DNA of 64,000 nt from Natronorubrum thiooxidans (GTDB lineage: Archaea; Halobacteriota; Halobacteria; Halobacteriales; Natrialbaceae). Of this stretch, positions 32,763-41,883 are shown piece after piece. Position 1 is the stretch's first letter. Each line of letters begins with the position of its first letter. The DNA is taken from positions 62,001 through 126,000 of the forward strand of contig NZ_FTNR01000010.1 in assembly GCF_900156475.1 (NCBI RefSeq), in the 5' to 3' direction. The notes under the pieces are model-generated. The model was not told where the DNA came from. It was given only the letters and a program-made list of their open reading frames with translations, and ran no database searches. The position numbers were made by a program, and so were the translations under genes.

Positions 32763-34157
32763 ATGTCTCGTATGCTCGAGCCGGTCCGTGCGCGCGTTCG
32801 GTCGCTCTGGCGACGGCTCCGACGATTGGAACGCCGCGAACTCGACGCGTTCGTGCGATGGATCGAACACACGAGAAATCTCCTGCATCTCTCGGTGCTG
32901 ATCTTCGTGCCGTTGCTCATCGCCGCAGTAACCTGGCTATCGAACGCGACGGCCGCCGTCTCGTTTCTGCTGTTTCCGCCGCTGGCGTCGGGAACGTACA
33001 CGCTCTTTGCCCATCCCGAGGGCCGTTACTCCACGCCGGCGAAGTTTGTCGGTGGCATGACCGCAGGCGCACTCTGTGGGTGGCTCGCGCTCGCGCTCGC
33101 AACCGGCGTGGGGCTGAACGGCAGCGCCGTGAGCACGATCGGCGCGGCGCTGGGCGTCTTCTTTACCGGGATCCTCACCTGGGCGCTCGATCTCGAGGAG
33201 CCGACGGCGTTTTCGACCGCGTTGCTCGTTTTGGTCACTGGAAACGCACAGTTCGTGTACGTGCTCGGGATCATCGTCTCGAGTTCGTTCGTCGCCGCCA
33301 CGTTCGTCATCTGGCGAGACCGCTTCTACGAGAGACGCGCGCGATATCTCTATCAGACGGCCAGCGGTGACGATCACGTCCTCGTTCCGATGGGAGAGCA
33401 CACGGAAACGGTCGCCCGTTTTGCTGCTGCACTCGCGAGTGCACACGCCGCCGGCAAGGTCGTCCTCGTCGAGACCGTCCCGGAAGCGGCGACACGAGAC
33501 GGTGATGAATCTGATGACGAGATGGCAGAACGAACTATCGACGAGCTCGAGTCGTTCGCAGCCGGCCTCGAGCGCGAGTACGACCTGCCCTGTGAGGTCG
33601 TCGTCGCGGCCGCCGAACAGTCGTCCGACCTCGTACTCCGGACTGCTCGAGAGCACAACTGTGATCTCATCGTCGCACCGTACGCCGAACACGATCGAGG
33701 TGGGCTCTCATCGTTTATTACGGGACTGTTCGACAGCGAGATCGACGTGATCGCCTTCCGCCCTGCTGTCGACCGCCAACAGTGGACACACGGTCTCGTC
33801 GCGGTTCGTGGGGCCGGTGACACCGCTCGCGCGATGGTCGACTTCGCACAGCGGGTCACGGGCGCTCGACAGCCGACGAGTGTCTGTACCTGTATCGAGC
33901 GTGAATCCCAGCGGCGACGCGCCGAAGACACCGTTGCGGATCTCCTCGACGCCTTTTCCGGCCGCTTCGAGACACATATCGTCACCGAGTCGGTCGAATC
34001 GTACCTCGCGCGTGTGTCGCCCCAGTACGACGTGGTGTTCGTCGGCTCGAGTACCGATCGATCGGCTGCCTCACGGTTCGTCTCCCCGCCGACGTTCCGG
34101 CGGCTGAAAGATCTCGAGTCCGACGTGGCGATCGTTCATCGCGGCCGTCACCGATAG
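32763..34157 (+). CDS. HPP domain membrane protein fused to UspA-type domains
   Basis: 464 residues. The N-terminal about 190 residues form an HPP-type membrane domain with about four to five TMs (LSVLIFVPLLIAAVTWL; TAAVSFLLFPPLASGTYTLFAHPEGRYSTPAKFVGG). Two soluble UspA-like domains follow: about 205-330 (DHVLVPMGEHTETVARFAAA) and 335-464. HPP proteins include nitrite-transport relatives. UspA domains bind ATP or sense stress. The fusion suggests a stress- or nucleotide-gated membrane protein. An internal ATG at 32772 is an alternative start. Substrate unknown. Confidence 0.83.
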   Translation: MSRMLEPVRARVRSLWRRLRRLERRELDAFVRWIEHTRNLLHLSVLIFVPLLIAAVTWLSNATAAVSFLLFPPLASGTYTLFAHPEGRYSTPAKFVGGMTAGALCGWLALALATGVGLNGSAVSTIGAALGVFFTGILTWALDLEEPTAFSTALLVLVTGNAQFVYVLGIIVSSSFVAATFVIWRDRFYERRARYLYQTASGDDHVLVPMGEHTETVARFAAALASAHAAGKVVLVETVPEAATRDGDESDDEMAERTIDELESFAAGLEREYDLPCEVVVAAAEQSSDLVLRTAREHNCDLIVAPYAEHDRGGLSSFITGLFDSEIDVIAFRPAVDRQQWTHGLVAVRGAGDTARAMVDFAQRVTGARQPTSVCTCIERESQRRRAEDTVADLLDAFSGRFETHIVTESVESYLARVSPQYDVVFVGSSTDRSAASRFVSPPTFRRLKDLESDVAIVHRGRHR

Positions 34158-34222
34158 ACGGGACGGATACCGTTCGACGGTCCCGGAACCGCGACGCTCG
34201 AGCAGTATGTGCCGACGCGGGC

Positions 34223-35404
34223 TCAATCGCTGCCGATGATTTGCTCGATCAGGTCGCTCTCGTCGCTACCGAGTGCCGACCGCACCAGCAGATGACCGCC
34301 CAGCACGGAGGGGCTGATCACCGTATCCGCGCCGGCGTGTTTGAGCTTTTGTGTATTTTCGCGGTCGGTTGCAGCGGCGACGATACGCGTGTCCGGCGCG
34401 AGTTGGCGGGCGGTGAGGATCGCGAGTGCGTCTTCGGCGTCACGGTTGGTCGCGACGAGAATCGCGCTCGCACGGCCGATCTTTGCCCGCTGCAACGGTT
34501 CCTCGTCGCTCGGGTTGGCGGCGATCACGGCGATCCCGCGATCGGTCAGCTCCGGTGTGACGTCGCGGTTGTTCGTCACGACGACGAACTCTCGGCCGCT
34601 GTTCGCGAGTTCGTCGACGATCGGTTCCGTCAGTTCGCCGTAGCCGAGGACGAGGATATGATCCTCGAGCAACTCGAGTTGTGAGTCTGTCATTTTTCCG
34701 AGTGTCTTCGTGATTCGGGCCTGAATCGCTGGACCGACGAGCGCCCCGATCGCGATACCGAAACTGGCCACGCCGAGGACGACCACGGTCATCGTAAACA
34801 GGACTGCCTCGTGGCTTTCGGGACCGATATCGCCGTAGCCGACGGTGCTCGAGGTGATCAGCGTAAAATAAAAGGCGTCGAGGATGTTCTCGATCCCGTC
34901 GAAATCTTCGCGAAGCGCGTACGCGCCGAACGTGCCGTAGGCCTGGACGCCAACGAGTGCGCCGCCGGCTGCGAGTTGTGTCGTCGTCAGCGATAGCCCC
35001 TGATCGAAGCGCTTGCGGGTGAACAGGAGGAAGGGGATCGTAAGCAGCGAGAGCACGACCAGCGGGAGCGAGTACTGACTCACCTGCAAGAGCCCCTGGA
35101 TCGCGGTCACCGGCATGAGAATCAGTGTCGCCCACCAGCCGGCGCGTAACCCACGCCGCAACGCGAGTGCGCTCGCGACCATCAGAAAGCCGGTCAGAGC
35201 ACCGGTAAAGCCGACCGCCCGCTGGACGGCATCCGGCACACGGCCCGCGAGCAGGCCGTATTCGACTGTTTCCTGACCGATCTGTAGAACCCCCGTTACG
35301 ACCGAGAGAAGCGCAACGGTCAGCGCGAGTCCGACGGCTGCCCGGACCGTCACGATCCGTTTCCAGTTATCCGGCAGCCGCTCAAACAGGGCCTCACCGA
35401 CCAT
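34223..35404 (-). CDS. Potassium channel with RCK/TrkA-N domain
   Basis: 393 residues with an N-terminal multi-TM region and a selectivity filter STVGYGD at about 186-192 between two helices, which defines a K+ channel pore. A TrkA-N (RCK) Rossmann domain starts near residue 250 (DHILVLGYGELTEPIVDELA; NPSDEEPLQRAKIGRASAIL) and would bind a nucleotide or ion to gate the pore. It probably controls K+ flux, central to haloarchaeal osmobalance. It is divergent from the TrkA-C genes, with 191 bp between. Confidence 0.9.
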   Translation of the reverse strand: MVGEALFERLPDNWKRIVTVRAAVGLALTVALLSVVTGVLQIGQETVEYGLLAGRVPDAVQRAVGFTGALTGFLMVASALALRRGLRAGWWATLILMPVTAIQGLLQVSQYSLPLVVLSLLTIPFLLFTRKRFDQGLSLTTTQLAAGGALVGVQAYGTFGAYALREDFDGIENILDAFYFTLITSSTVGYGDIGPESHEAVLFTMTVVVLGVASFGIAIGALVGPAIQARITKTLGKMTDSQLELLEDHILVLGYGELTEPIVDELANSGREFVVVTNNRDVTPELTDRGIAVIAANPSDEEPLQRAKIGRASAILVATNRDAEDALAILTARQLAPDTRIVAAATDRENTQKLKHAGADTVISPSVLGGHLLVRSALGSDESDLIEQIIGSD

Positions 35405-35595
35405 ACACCCGGTCCGAGACGGTATTAGTTAACGCCTCCGTCTCCAGACGAACCGACGATTGTGAGCGTTGACACCCATCAGATCCCCTCGCAGCGACAG
35501 CCACACAGCCGCTTCCAACGTCTCTCGGGCGGGACGATCTGCCGATGAGCGCCCGCGTCGGTACCCCTTTATTGTTCCCGGGCCTGTCGCCCATC

Positions 35596-36846
35596 ATGAC
35601 CCTTCCGGTGGAAGTCCTCCTCGGTCTCTATCTCGGTCTCCTGACCGGCATCGTCCCCGCCTTCGTCGCTGGCTCGCTCGGCTTTCTCGTCCGATACTTT
35701 ACCGGCGTCACGCTCCCCGGGTTCGGTGTCGTCGTCCTCGCGCTCTCGATCGCCAGCGTTCAGGGCGGGCTGCTCGGCCTCGTCGAGCCCAACATCGCCC
35801 AATCACCGCGACTACTCGTTGCCGTCCTCGTCGTGCTCATGCTCGCCCTCTACGCTCACAACCAGGGCGACAAACTCGGCGCGGAACTCCCACGACGACT
35901 TTCGTTGACCTCGATCCGCCAGCGAACGCTGTCGGCCGACGTCGTCGAACTCGTCGGCACGATGGGACAGGTCACCGTTCGGCCAACCGGCGAAATCCAC
36001 AATATGGAGGGCTATCCATCGCTGCCACCCGACCTCCGCCGGGCACTCAAAACCGGCTCGTGGCAACTCCCCGCCGATATCCCCCTCTCGGAACTCGAGG
36101 TCCGCCTCGAGGAACGCCTGCGGACGGACCACGACCTCGCCGACGTCGACGTGACGATCGACGAGCAGGCCCGGGCGACGATTATTGCAGCGCCACCGTC
36201 GGGCGGACTCTCCCGGCGGGTTCCCGAGGGCCAGCGCGCCGTCTCGCTCGCGACGCTGGTCCCGACGGGGCTGGCCCGGGGCGACACGGTCACCGTCCAG
36301 ACGGACCACCGATCGATCACCGGGACGGTCCTGAGCGCCCGGACCGATCTCGATTCGGTCGACGCCGAGGCACCGGCCGGCGAGCCGGAAGTCCCCGATG
36401 AGACGGCGGCTTCCGACGGGAAGGAGACGACCGTCGAGTCGGAGTCGCCACCCAAATCGAGGGCGACGACTGTCGGTGGCGTCGGTCGTGTTACCATCGC
36501 GGTCGCCCGTCAAGCGGTCAAACCACTGCTCGAGACGGAGACTCCACAGCTCGTCGTCCGGTCACGAGGCACGAGCCGGGAGTTCGAGGCCTTCGCGCTG
36601 GTCAGGCGGGCCGGCGACGTGATCCGCCGGCTCACCGTCGGCCCGACCGGCGCGGACGACGATGCCGCCGTGACGACGGACGTGACGGTCCTCGCCGTCC
36701 GCCGGCAGGGCAGTGAGACGAGCGGCCGTCGCCACGGCTGGGTGTTCGGCCCCGGGATCGAGCGCCCCCTTGAGGCCGGCGACGAGGTGTTCGTCGCGGG
36801 CCCGGAGCCGTCGACGGAGGCGTTCGCGGAGGCGATCGTCCGATGA
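35596..36846 (+). CDS. Membrane protein with TrkA-C domain
   Basis: 416 residues. Several N-terminal TMs (LGLYLGLLTGIVPAFVAGSLG; FGVVVLALSIASVQGGLLGLV; LLVAVLVVLMLALYAHNQG) precede a soluble C-terminus with two beta-rich regions. The second resembles a TrkA-C/RCK_C ligand-sensing domain (FEAFALVRRAGDVIRRLTVG; LEAGDEVFVAGPEP). It likely regulates ion transport, probably K+, with the adjacent channel. The ATG at 35596 (MTLPVEVLLGLYLG) starts the family homology. It is followed 46 bp later by a gene of similar architecture. Confidence 0.78.
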   Translation: MTLPVEVLLGLYLGLLTGIVPAFVAGSLGFLVRYFTGVTLPGFGVVVLALSIASVQGGLLGLVEPNIAQSPRLLVAVLVVLMLALYAHNQGDKLGAELPRRLSLTSIRQRTLSADVVELVGTMGQVTVRPTGEIHNMEGYPSLPPDLRRALKTGSWQLPADIPLSELEVRLEERLRTDHDLADVDVTIDEQARATIIAAPPSGGLSRRVPEGQRAVSLATLVPTGLARGDTVTVQTDHRSITGTVLSARTDLDSVDAEAPAGEPEVPDETAASDGKETTVESESPPKSRATTVGGVGRVTIAVARQAVKPLLETETPQLVVRSRGTSREFEAFALVRRAGDVIRRLTVGPTGADDDAAVTTDVTVLAVRRQGSETSGRRHGWVFGPGIERPLEAGDEVFVAGPEPSTEAFAEAIVR

Positions 36847-36892
36847 GGACTCCCTCGACAACGACAGCGGCCACCAGCGGTGGTGACCGGAG

Positions 36893-38161
36893 ATGATTGC
36901 GCCCATCGTCGCGCAGTCGCTTTCCCTCGAGGCGCTGCTGGACGCGGTCGTTCGACTGCTCGGGTTCAGCCTGCTCGCGGGTGGGGCAGCCACTGGCGTC
37001 GCGTTCGTCTACTACTGGTACAGTACCGACGAGATCCCCGAGGGCGTGGCGATCCTGTTCGGTGTCTCGATGGTCGCGATCTGGCTGAACACGAAGACGG
37101 CGCTGCAGGATGCGATCATCGGCGAGACGCCGTTGCTCGACCCGGAGACGGCTGTCTACACCGTCACCGCGTTCGTCGTGAGTGCGATCGCCGCCGACGG
37201 CGGCCGGCGGCTCGGCGAGTACCTCGCTCGAGACGTGTTCTCGATCGCGACTCCCCGGACGATCACCGAAGTCAGCCAACTCGTCCGCTCGGCTGGCCGC
37301 GTCGTCAGCGTCACCCTCCCCGAAACGATCGAGGACGTCGACGGCTACGACCCTGTCGACCCCTCAACGAAAGCGGAGCTGGCGGGTCGAACGGTGCTCC
37401 TCCCGCGGCGACTCGATCCCGAGGCGCTTCGTGAGCGACTGATCGATCGCCTCGAGCGCGATCACGGGATCGGCCACGTCGACGTCGAGTTCGCAGCCGA
37501 CGGGACGATCGAGTACCTCGCGGTCGGCAGTCGCCCGGCGGGGCTCGGCCCGACGCTCGCCCCGGGAAGCGTCGCCGTTGCGATCCGTGCGGACCCCGCA
37601 CCCGACGCCAGTCCGGGCGACGCCGTTCGGATCTGGCGACGCGATGCGGACTCGCTTCGACGAGCCACCGGCGGCGAACTCCGGGGCGTCGCCGACGACG
37701 TGGCCACCGTCGCGGTCGACGCCGACGACGCACGGGAGCTGGGGGCCCGGGTGACGAACAGCACCGACTCCTCGGAACGGGACGACGGCCGTCACGCGGG
37801 GCTGGCGCGGACCAACGCCGACATGCCCTACCGCCTGGTGACACTGCCACGGAATCCAAGTGCGGAGAGAGAGCTCGTCTCGCTGCTCCGGGCAGCCGAC
37901 GAAACCGTGACGACGCTCACCGTCGCCGCGGGCGACGCACTCGAGGGGACGACGGTCGACTCGCTCCCAGTGCTCGTCGTGGCCCTCGAGCGCGCCGGGG
38001 CGGCCGCCGACGAGCCGATCGCGTTTCCCGACGGGACGACCCGCCTCGAGGCCGGCGACGTCGCCTACGCGCTGGGCCGTCCGGACGCGTTACGGCGAGT
38101 CACCGACGGAGAGCGTGCTGGGAACCCGCAGTCGGCGGCAGCAGACACACGGGAGCGGTAG
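36893..38161 (+). CDS. Membrane protein with TrkA-C domain, paralogue of the preceding gene
   Basis: 422 residues. The N-terminal TMs (LEALLDAVVRLLGFSLLAGGA; IPEGVAILFGVSMVAIWLN; AVYTVTAFVVSAIAADGG) and C-terminal sensing region (LVTLPRNPSAERELVSLLRAAD; TTRLEAGDVAYALGRPD) repeat the architecture of its neighbour. The two genes are tightly spaced and co-oriented, suggesting a heteromeric complex or a duplicated sensor. Similar tandem pairs with a TrkA-type channel occur in haloarchaea and are annotated as potassium-transport associated. Confidence 0.75.
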   Translation: MIAPIVAQSLSLEALLDAVVRLLGFSLLAGGAATGVAFVYYWYSTDEIPEGVAILFGVSMVAIWLNTKTALQDAIIGETPLLDPETAVYTVTAFVVSAIAADGGRRLGEYLARDVFSIATPRTITEVSQLVRSAGRVVSVTLPETIEDVDGYDPVDPSTKAELAGRTVLLPRRLDPEALRERLIDRLERDHGIGHVDVEFAADGTIEYLAVGSRPAGLGPTLAPGSVAVAIRADPAPDASPGDAVRIWRRDADSLRRATGGELRGVADDVATVAVDADDARELGARVTNSTDSSERDDGRHAGLARTNADMPYRLVTLPRNPSAERELVSLLRAADETVTTLTVAAGDALEGTTVDSLPVLVVALERAGAAADEPIAFPDGTTRLEAGDVAYALGRPDALRRVTDGERAGNPQSAAADTRER

Positions 38162-38192
38162 CTACTTGGCTTCGGCCCCGATACCGCCACGT

Positions 38193-38477
38193 ATGTCCAC
38201 GGAGTGGAAGCTCTTTGCCGACCTCGCCGAACACGCGGGCGACAAACACATCACCGTCGACGCGGCTGCCGGTGACACCGTCGATGACGCCCTCGAGGCC
38301 CTCCTCGCGGACGCACCCGCCCTCGAAGAGCGCGTCCTCGACGACGACGGCGAGTTACGATCCCAGATCAACGTGTTGCGAAACGGAACCAACGTCTTAG
38401 TCGAGGCGGAGGGCCTCGAGACGGAACTCGAGGGCGGGGACGAACTGGCGCTGTTCCCGCCGGTCAGCGGCGGGTAG
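38193..38477 (+). CDS. samp1: Ubiquitin-like small archaeal modifier protein SAMP1
   Basis: 94 residues with a beta-grasp MoaD/ThiS fold (MSTEWKLFADLAEHAGDKHI; EALLADAPALEERVLDDDG; INVLRNGTNVLVEAEGLETE) ending in the diglycine VSGG required for activation by the E1-like enzyme UbaA. SAMP1 is known to be conjugated to lysines of target proteins in Haloferax and to act in molybdopterin sulfur transfer. The start ATG at 38193 excludes a non-homologous upstream extension of 26 residues. Confidence 0.93.
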   Translation: MSTEWKLFADLAEHAGDKHITVDAAAGDTVDDALEALLADAPALEERVLDDDGELRSQINVLRNGTNVLVEAEGLETELEGGDELALFPPVSGG

Positions 38478-38511
38478 TTGCCGTCGATCCCGAGCCACAC
38501 GATAGGAGCCG

Positions 38512-39456
38512 TCACTCCACCGCGAGATCGATCCCGAGCACGAAGTCCGGTTCTGCGGCGAGTTCGACGCCCGCGTAGGCGGCGTCGCTGACGGCGCGAG
38601 CGGTCTCGGGGAGCACCACCCGCGTCTCGTCGGCCCCGCAGGCAGCAGCATCTCGAGCAATCGCGGCAAACAGCGATCGCGCAGCCGTGGCATCGTCCCA
38701 CGCGCTAACGCCGTACTCGGCCCACGTCTCGGTCCTCGAGTCGCCCGACTCGTCCTCGACGTCCCGCTCGAAGGTCCGCGAGCGGTAGGCCGCGCCCGCG
38801 AGACCGGCCTCGCCCTCGACAGCGAAGACGGCCGTCTCGTCGGCGAACCGTTCGAAATCGTCGCTGGTGATCTCTCTGACGGCCCACGACGTCTCGGGTG
38901 CAAGTCCGAGGCCGGAGAGGTGCGTTCGGGCGTCGCTGTGGGTCCAGTAACGCCAGGCGGCTGTCGGATCGCTCGAGACCGACTGTGGTCCCTCTGCGGC
39001 CGGGTCGGGGTCTGGATGGGCAAACCGGAACTCGGTGAGCGGCTCGTAGCCGCTGGCTCGCGCTGCACCGATCGAGACCGTATTCCACGAGAAAATCATC
39101 ACGCGAGCGACCGTGGCTCCGTGCTGGCGTGCCCACTCGAAGCAGGCCTCGTTGAGTCGGTGGCTGACCCCCCGTCCCCGGTAGTCAGCGGCGACGCGAA
39201 TGCCCTGAAACCAGGCCTCATCGGCCGTGAGCAGCACCGCTTGGACGATCCCAACAGCCTCGCCGTCGATCGTTGCGAGAAAGGTTTTCTTGCCCGTCTC
39301 GTCGTCGGCCTCGAGCCAGTCGTGATAGATGTCGGGGATGTAGTCGCCGCCGCGGTCGGCCCAGATCTCGCTCGTAAAGCCGACGACGGCGTCGGAGTCG
39401 TCGTGAGTCGCGCGGCGAATCTCGAGGTCGAGAGCAGCGTCTGTCGCGTCGCTCAT
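38512..39456 (-). CDS. GNAT family acetyltransferase with tandem GNAT-like halves
   Basis: 314 residues. The N-terminal GNAT domain is clear: RRATHDDSDAVVGFTSEIWAD, EAVGIVQAVLLTADEAWFQG and the CoA loop RVAADYRGRGVSHRLNEACFEWARQHG. The C-terminal part contains a second, weaker GNAT-like region (AGAAYRSRTFERDVED and AWDDATAARSLFAAIARDAA). The substrate is unknown. The gene is convergent with samp1 and ends 34 bp from it. Confidence 0.88.
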   Translation of the reverse strand: MSDATDAALDLEIRRATHDDSDAVVGFTSEIWADRGGDYIPDIYHDWLEADDETGKKTFLATIDGEAVGIVQAVLLTADEAWFQGIRVAADYRGRGVSHRLNEACFEWARQHGATVARVMIFSWNTVSIGAARASGYEPLTEFRFAHPDPDPAAEGPQSVSSDPTAAWRYWTHSDARTHLSGLGLAPETSWAVREITSDDFERFADETAVFAVEGEAGLAGAAYRSRTFERDVEDESGDSRTETWAEYGVSAWDDATAARSLFAAIARDAAACGADETRVVLPETARAVSDAAYAGVELAAEPDFVLGIDLAVE

Positions 39457-39538
39457 AGCTCGATCGTTCGAGTCGCAGCAAAAAAGGCCTCACCCCAGTC
39501 AGCGCACGGCTTGCCAACAGCGACGAGCAGCGAGCCGA

Positions 39539-40789
39539 CTACTCCCAGGGGACCGACCGCTGTTGGATCTCGCCGGCCAGCGACGTCCCCATCGCCTCTT
39601 CGACGTTGTCGCTGTGCTCGAGTGCCCACATCAGTTTCACCTTTGCCGTTCCGGGGAGCGTGTCGCCGGCTTCGATGACGCCGGCCTCGAGGAGGTCCCG
39701 GCCTGTATCGTAAACCCGGTCACAGACCCGACCCTCGAGACATTGGCTGGTCATAATGACTGTCGTGCCGTCGTCGATCAGTTCCTCGATTCGGGGGATA
39801 AGATCGGTGTGGACGTGGCCGAGGCCAGTGCCCTCGATGATCAGGCCCGCCGAGCCCTCGACGACGTCGAGGAACGCGGGATCCATCCCGGGCGTGAACT
39901 TGAGTAGTTCGACGTCGCTCTCGAGGGCGGTGGCTCGCTCGAGGTCGACGGCGTCTCGCTGCTGGTACGCTCGCCGGAAGTCGATCGCTTCAGTCTCGTA
40001 GTCGACTTCGCCCAGCGGCTCCGCTCCGACGGTCTCGAAGGCATTTCGGCGCGAGGTGTGGTTCTTCCGGACCCGTGTGCCACGGTGGAGTGCACAGACG
40101 TCGTCGCTTTCGGTCCCGTGCATACAGACCAGTACCTCCGCGCAGTCGCTTTTCGCGGCTTCGACGGCCGAGACGGCGTTCATGACGTTATCCGAAGAGG
40201 GCCGGTCCGCCGAGCGCTGGGAGCCCGTAAAGACGATCGGCACCGGCGTCTCGAGCAGAAAAGAAAGCGCGGCAGCGGAGTACTGCATCGTGTCGGTGCC
40301 GTGCATGACGACGACGCCGTCGGCGCCGGCTTCGATCTCCTCGGCGACGGCATCGGCGAGTTCCTGCCATATTTGTGGGTCCATATTCTCCGACAGGATG
40401 TTGGTAACGACTCTCCCGCGGTAGTTCGCTCGTCCCGCCAGATCCGGCACGGCGCGCAGAACGTCTTCGGCGTCGAACTGGGCCGTCACCGCGCCCGTGC
40501 GGTAGTCGACCGTCGAGGCGATCGTGCCACCCGTCGAGATCAGCGAGATCGTCGGCAGGTCCTCGTCGAACTCGATCTCCGAGGCCCCGTCGTCGCCCGT
40601 TGCATCGGTGCCATCGATCTCGTAGACGTCCGATTCGAGTCGTTCGACGTCGGCCTCGGCGCGGTCGATACCGACGTTGTAGCCGCCCTCGAGTTTCACG
40701 ACGAGGTGGTCGTCGGTGCTCGAGGGGAGTAACACGCCTTCGTACGTGCGATCCGCGCGGGTGACGCGAACGCGATCGCCTGGATTCAT
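39539..40789 (-). CDS. gatD: Glu-tRNA(Gln) amidotransferase subunit D
   Basis: A 416-residue amidotransferase subunit that releases ammonia from asparagine/glutamine for GatE, which converts Glu-tRNA(Gln) to Gln-tRNA(Gln). The archaeal GatDE enzyme is specific to this domain. An N-terminal SH3-like barrel (GDRVRVTRADRTYEGVLLPS) is followed by an L-asparaginase domain with STGGTIASTVDYRTGAV, VVMHGTDTMQYSA and LIIEGTGLGHVHTDLI. gatE is not in the window. The ATG at 40789 (MNPGDRVRVTRAD) was chosen, as the extension to 40915 is cysteine-rich and non-homologous. Confidence 0.95.
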   Translation of the reverse strand: MNPGDRVRVTRADRTYEGVLLPSSTDDHLVVKLEGGYNVGIDRAEADVERLESDVYEIDGTDATGDDGASEIEFDEDLPTISLISTGGTIASTVDYRTGAVTAQFDAEDVLRAVPDLAGRANYRGRVVTNILSENMDPQIWQELADAVAEEIEAGADGVVVMHGTDTMQYSAAALSFLLETPVPIVFTGSQRSADRPSSDNVMNAVSAVEAAKSDCAEVLVCMHGTESDDVCALHRGTRVRKNHTSRRNAFETVGAEPLGEVDYETEAIDFRRAYQQRDAVDLERATALESDVELLKFTPGMDPAFLDVVEGSAGLIIEGTGLGHVHTDLIPRIEELIDDGTTVIMTSQCLEGRVCDRVYDTGRDLLEAGVIEAGDTLPGTAKVKLMWALEHSDNVEEAMGTSLAGEIQQRSVPWE

Positions 40790-40874
40790 GGGTGGGCGTT
40801 GCGCGGCGTCGGACTTGAAGGCACGCTTTCTGCGGCCAGTATCCCGAGTGGGCGTCCACTGTCGGCTTCCTGTC

Positions 40875-41072
40875 TCAGCCGAACAGTCCGAGCAAGACCA
40901 GCCCCAGCCCAGCAAGCAAGAGGATTCCTGCGATCATTGCGGTCAACAGCTCTAATGAGGACTCGGCGTCGGCAGGTAACTCGAGTCGCGGATAGAGGTG
41001 GCGAGCAGCGACCAACACCCCGATACCGAGGGCGAGTGCGCTGACACCGAACGCGAGCAACTCGGCGCTCAT
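40875..41072 (-). CDS. Small membrane protein
   Basis: 65 residues from the ATG at 41072 (MSAELLAFGVSALALGIGV). It has two hydrophobic helices (3-23 and about 43-63) joined by a charged loop LYPRLELPADAESSLE. The longer frame from 41183 runs antisense through the neighbouring promoter region and is unlikely. No family is recognised. It lies immediately upstream of gatD on the same strand. Confidence 0.6.
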   Translation of the reverse strand: MSAELLAFGVSALALGIGVLVAARHLYPRLELPADAESSLELLTAMIAGILLLAGLGLVLLGLFG

Positions 41073-41165
41073 CGCTCCGTGGTACCGCACCCGAGGTGAA
41101 AAAACGGGGCCCTCGTATCGCCTGTCGAAAACAGCGATATACTTCCAATGGACAGGGAAAAACCC

Positions 41166-41762
41166 ATGCTCTCGGCTGTGCAATGGCTCGATATGGGCAA
41201 CCGCTCGGACGAGGTGACCGAGAGCCGCGACACCGAGGACCTCCTCGAGGAAACGGACCAGCTCCTCTCGGGTACCGGTCTCGAGGCTGGTACCGACGAG
41301 TCACTGGCGTCGGCCGACGAACCAGCCGACTCCCGCGCCGACACACCAGTCGACGCTCGCTCCGATGAGCCAGCTGACGCTTCGCGGCTTGCCGGGCTCC
41401 GGTCGTGGCTCTCGGTCGACTCCTATTTTTCACCGAAGGCGTTTCTCGCGTTCGTCCTCCTCGTCAGCACTGGACTGCTTGCAGGCGGGATGATGATCCC
41501 GATCGCTGGACGGATCGTCGGTATCTTCGGCGTCGCATTTCTGATCGGCCTCCTGACGGCCAAACGACGGTATCTCGAGATGACTGCCGCCGGGACAGCA
41601 GTCGGCGCGGTCTCGGCAGTGGCCAGTAACGCCTTTCTCGCCGCCGCCGGCTCGTTCCAGACCGTCGTCGCGGTCGGCGTCGCCGTCGGACTGGTCGCCT
41701 CGCTCGTCGGCTACTACTTCGGACGTGACCTGCGAACCGGACTGACCCGCGATATCGAATGA
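41166..41762 (+). CDS. Membrane protein with acidic N-terminus, unknown function
   Basis: About 198 residues. An acidic, low-complexity N-terminal region of about 70 residues (ESRDTEDLLEETDQLLSGTG) is followed by four membrane helices (PKAFLAFVLLVSTGLLAGGMM; IVGIFGVAFLIGLLTA; AAGTAVGAVSAVASNAFLAAAG; VVAVGVAVGLVASLVGYYFG). It resembles haloarchaeal proteins loosely placed in DUF456-like families. A TATA-like element at about 41136-41143 favours the ATG at 41166. Other ATGs at 41148 and 41193 are in frame. Confidence 0.7.
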   Translation: MLSAVQWLDMGNRSDEVTESRDTEDLLEETDQLLSGTGLEAGTDESLASADEPADSRADTPVDARSDEPADASRLAGLRSWLSVDSYFSPKAFLAFVLLVSTGLLAGGMMIPIAGRIVGIFGVAFLIGLLTAKRRYLEMTAAGTAVGAVSAVASNAFLAAAGSFQTVVAVGVAVGLVASLVGYYFGRDLRTGLTRDIE

Positions 41763-41883
41763 GACGAGACGGGTTATTATGATTGTTTCCCGGCTCGACC
41801 GTGAACCCGCGTGCGGTTGTGCCGGACCTGACGGACGACAATTCGTCTGCTGGCTGTCGCTGTATCTGCCGTCAACAACGCCG

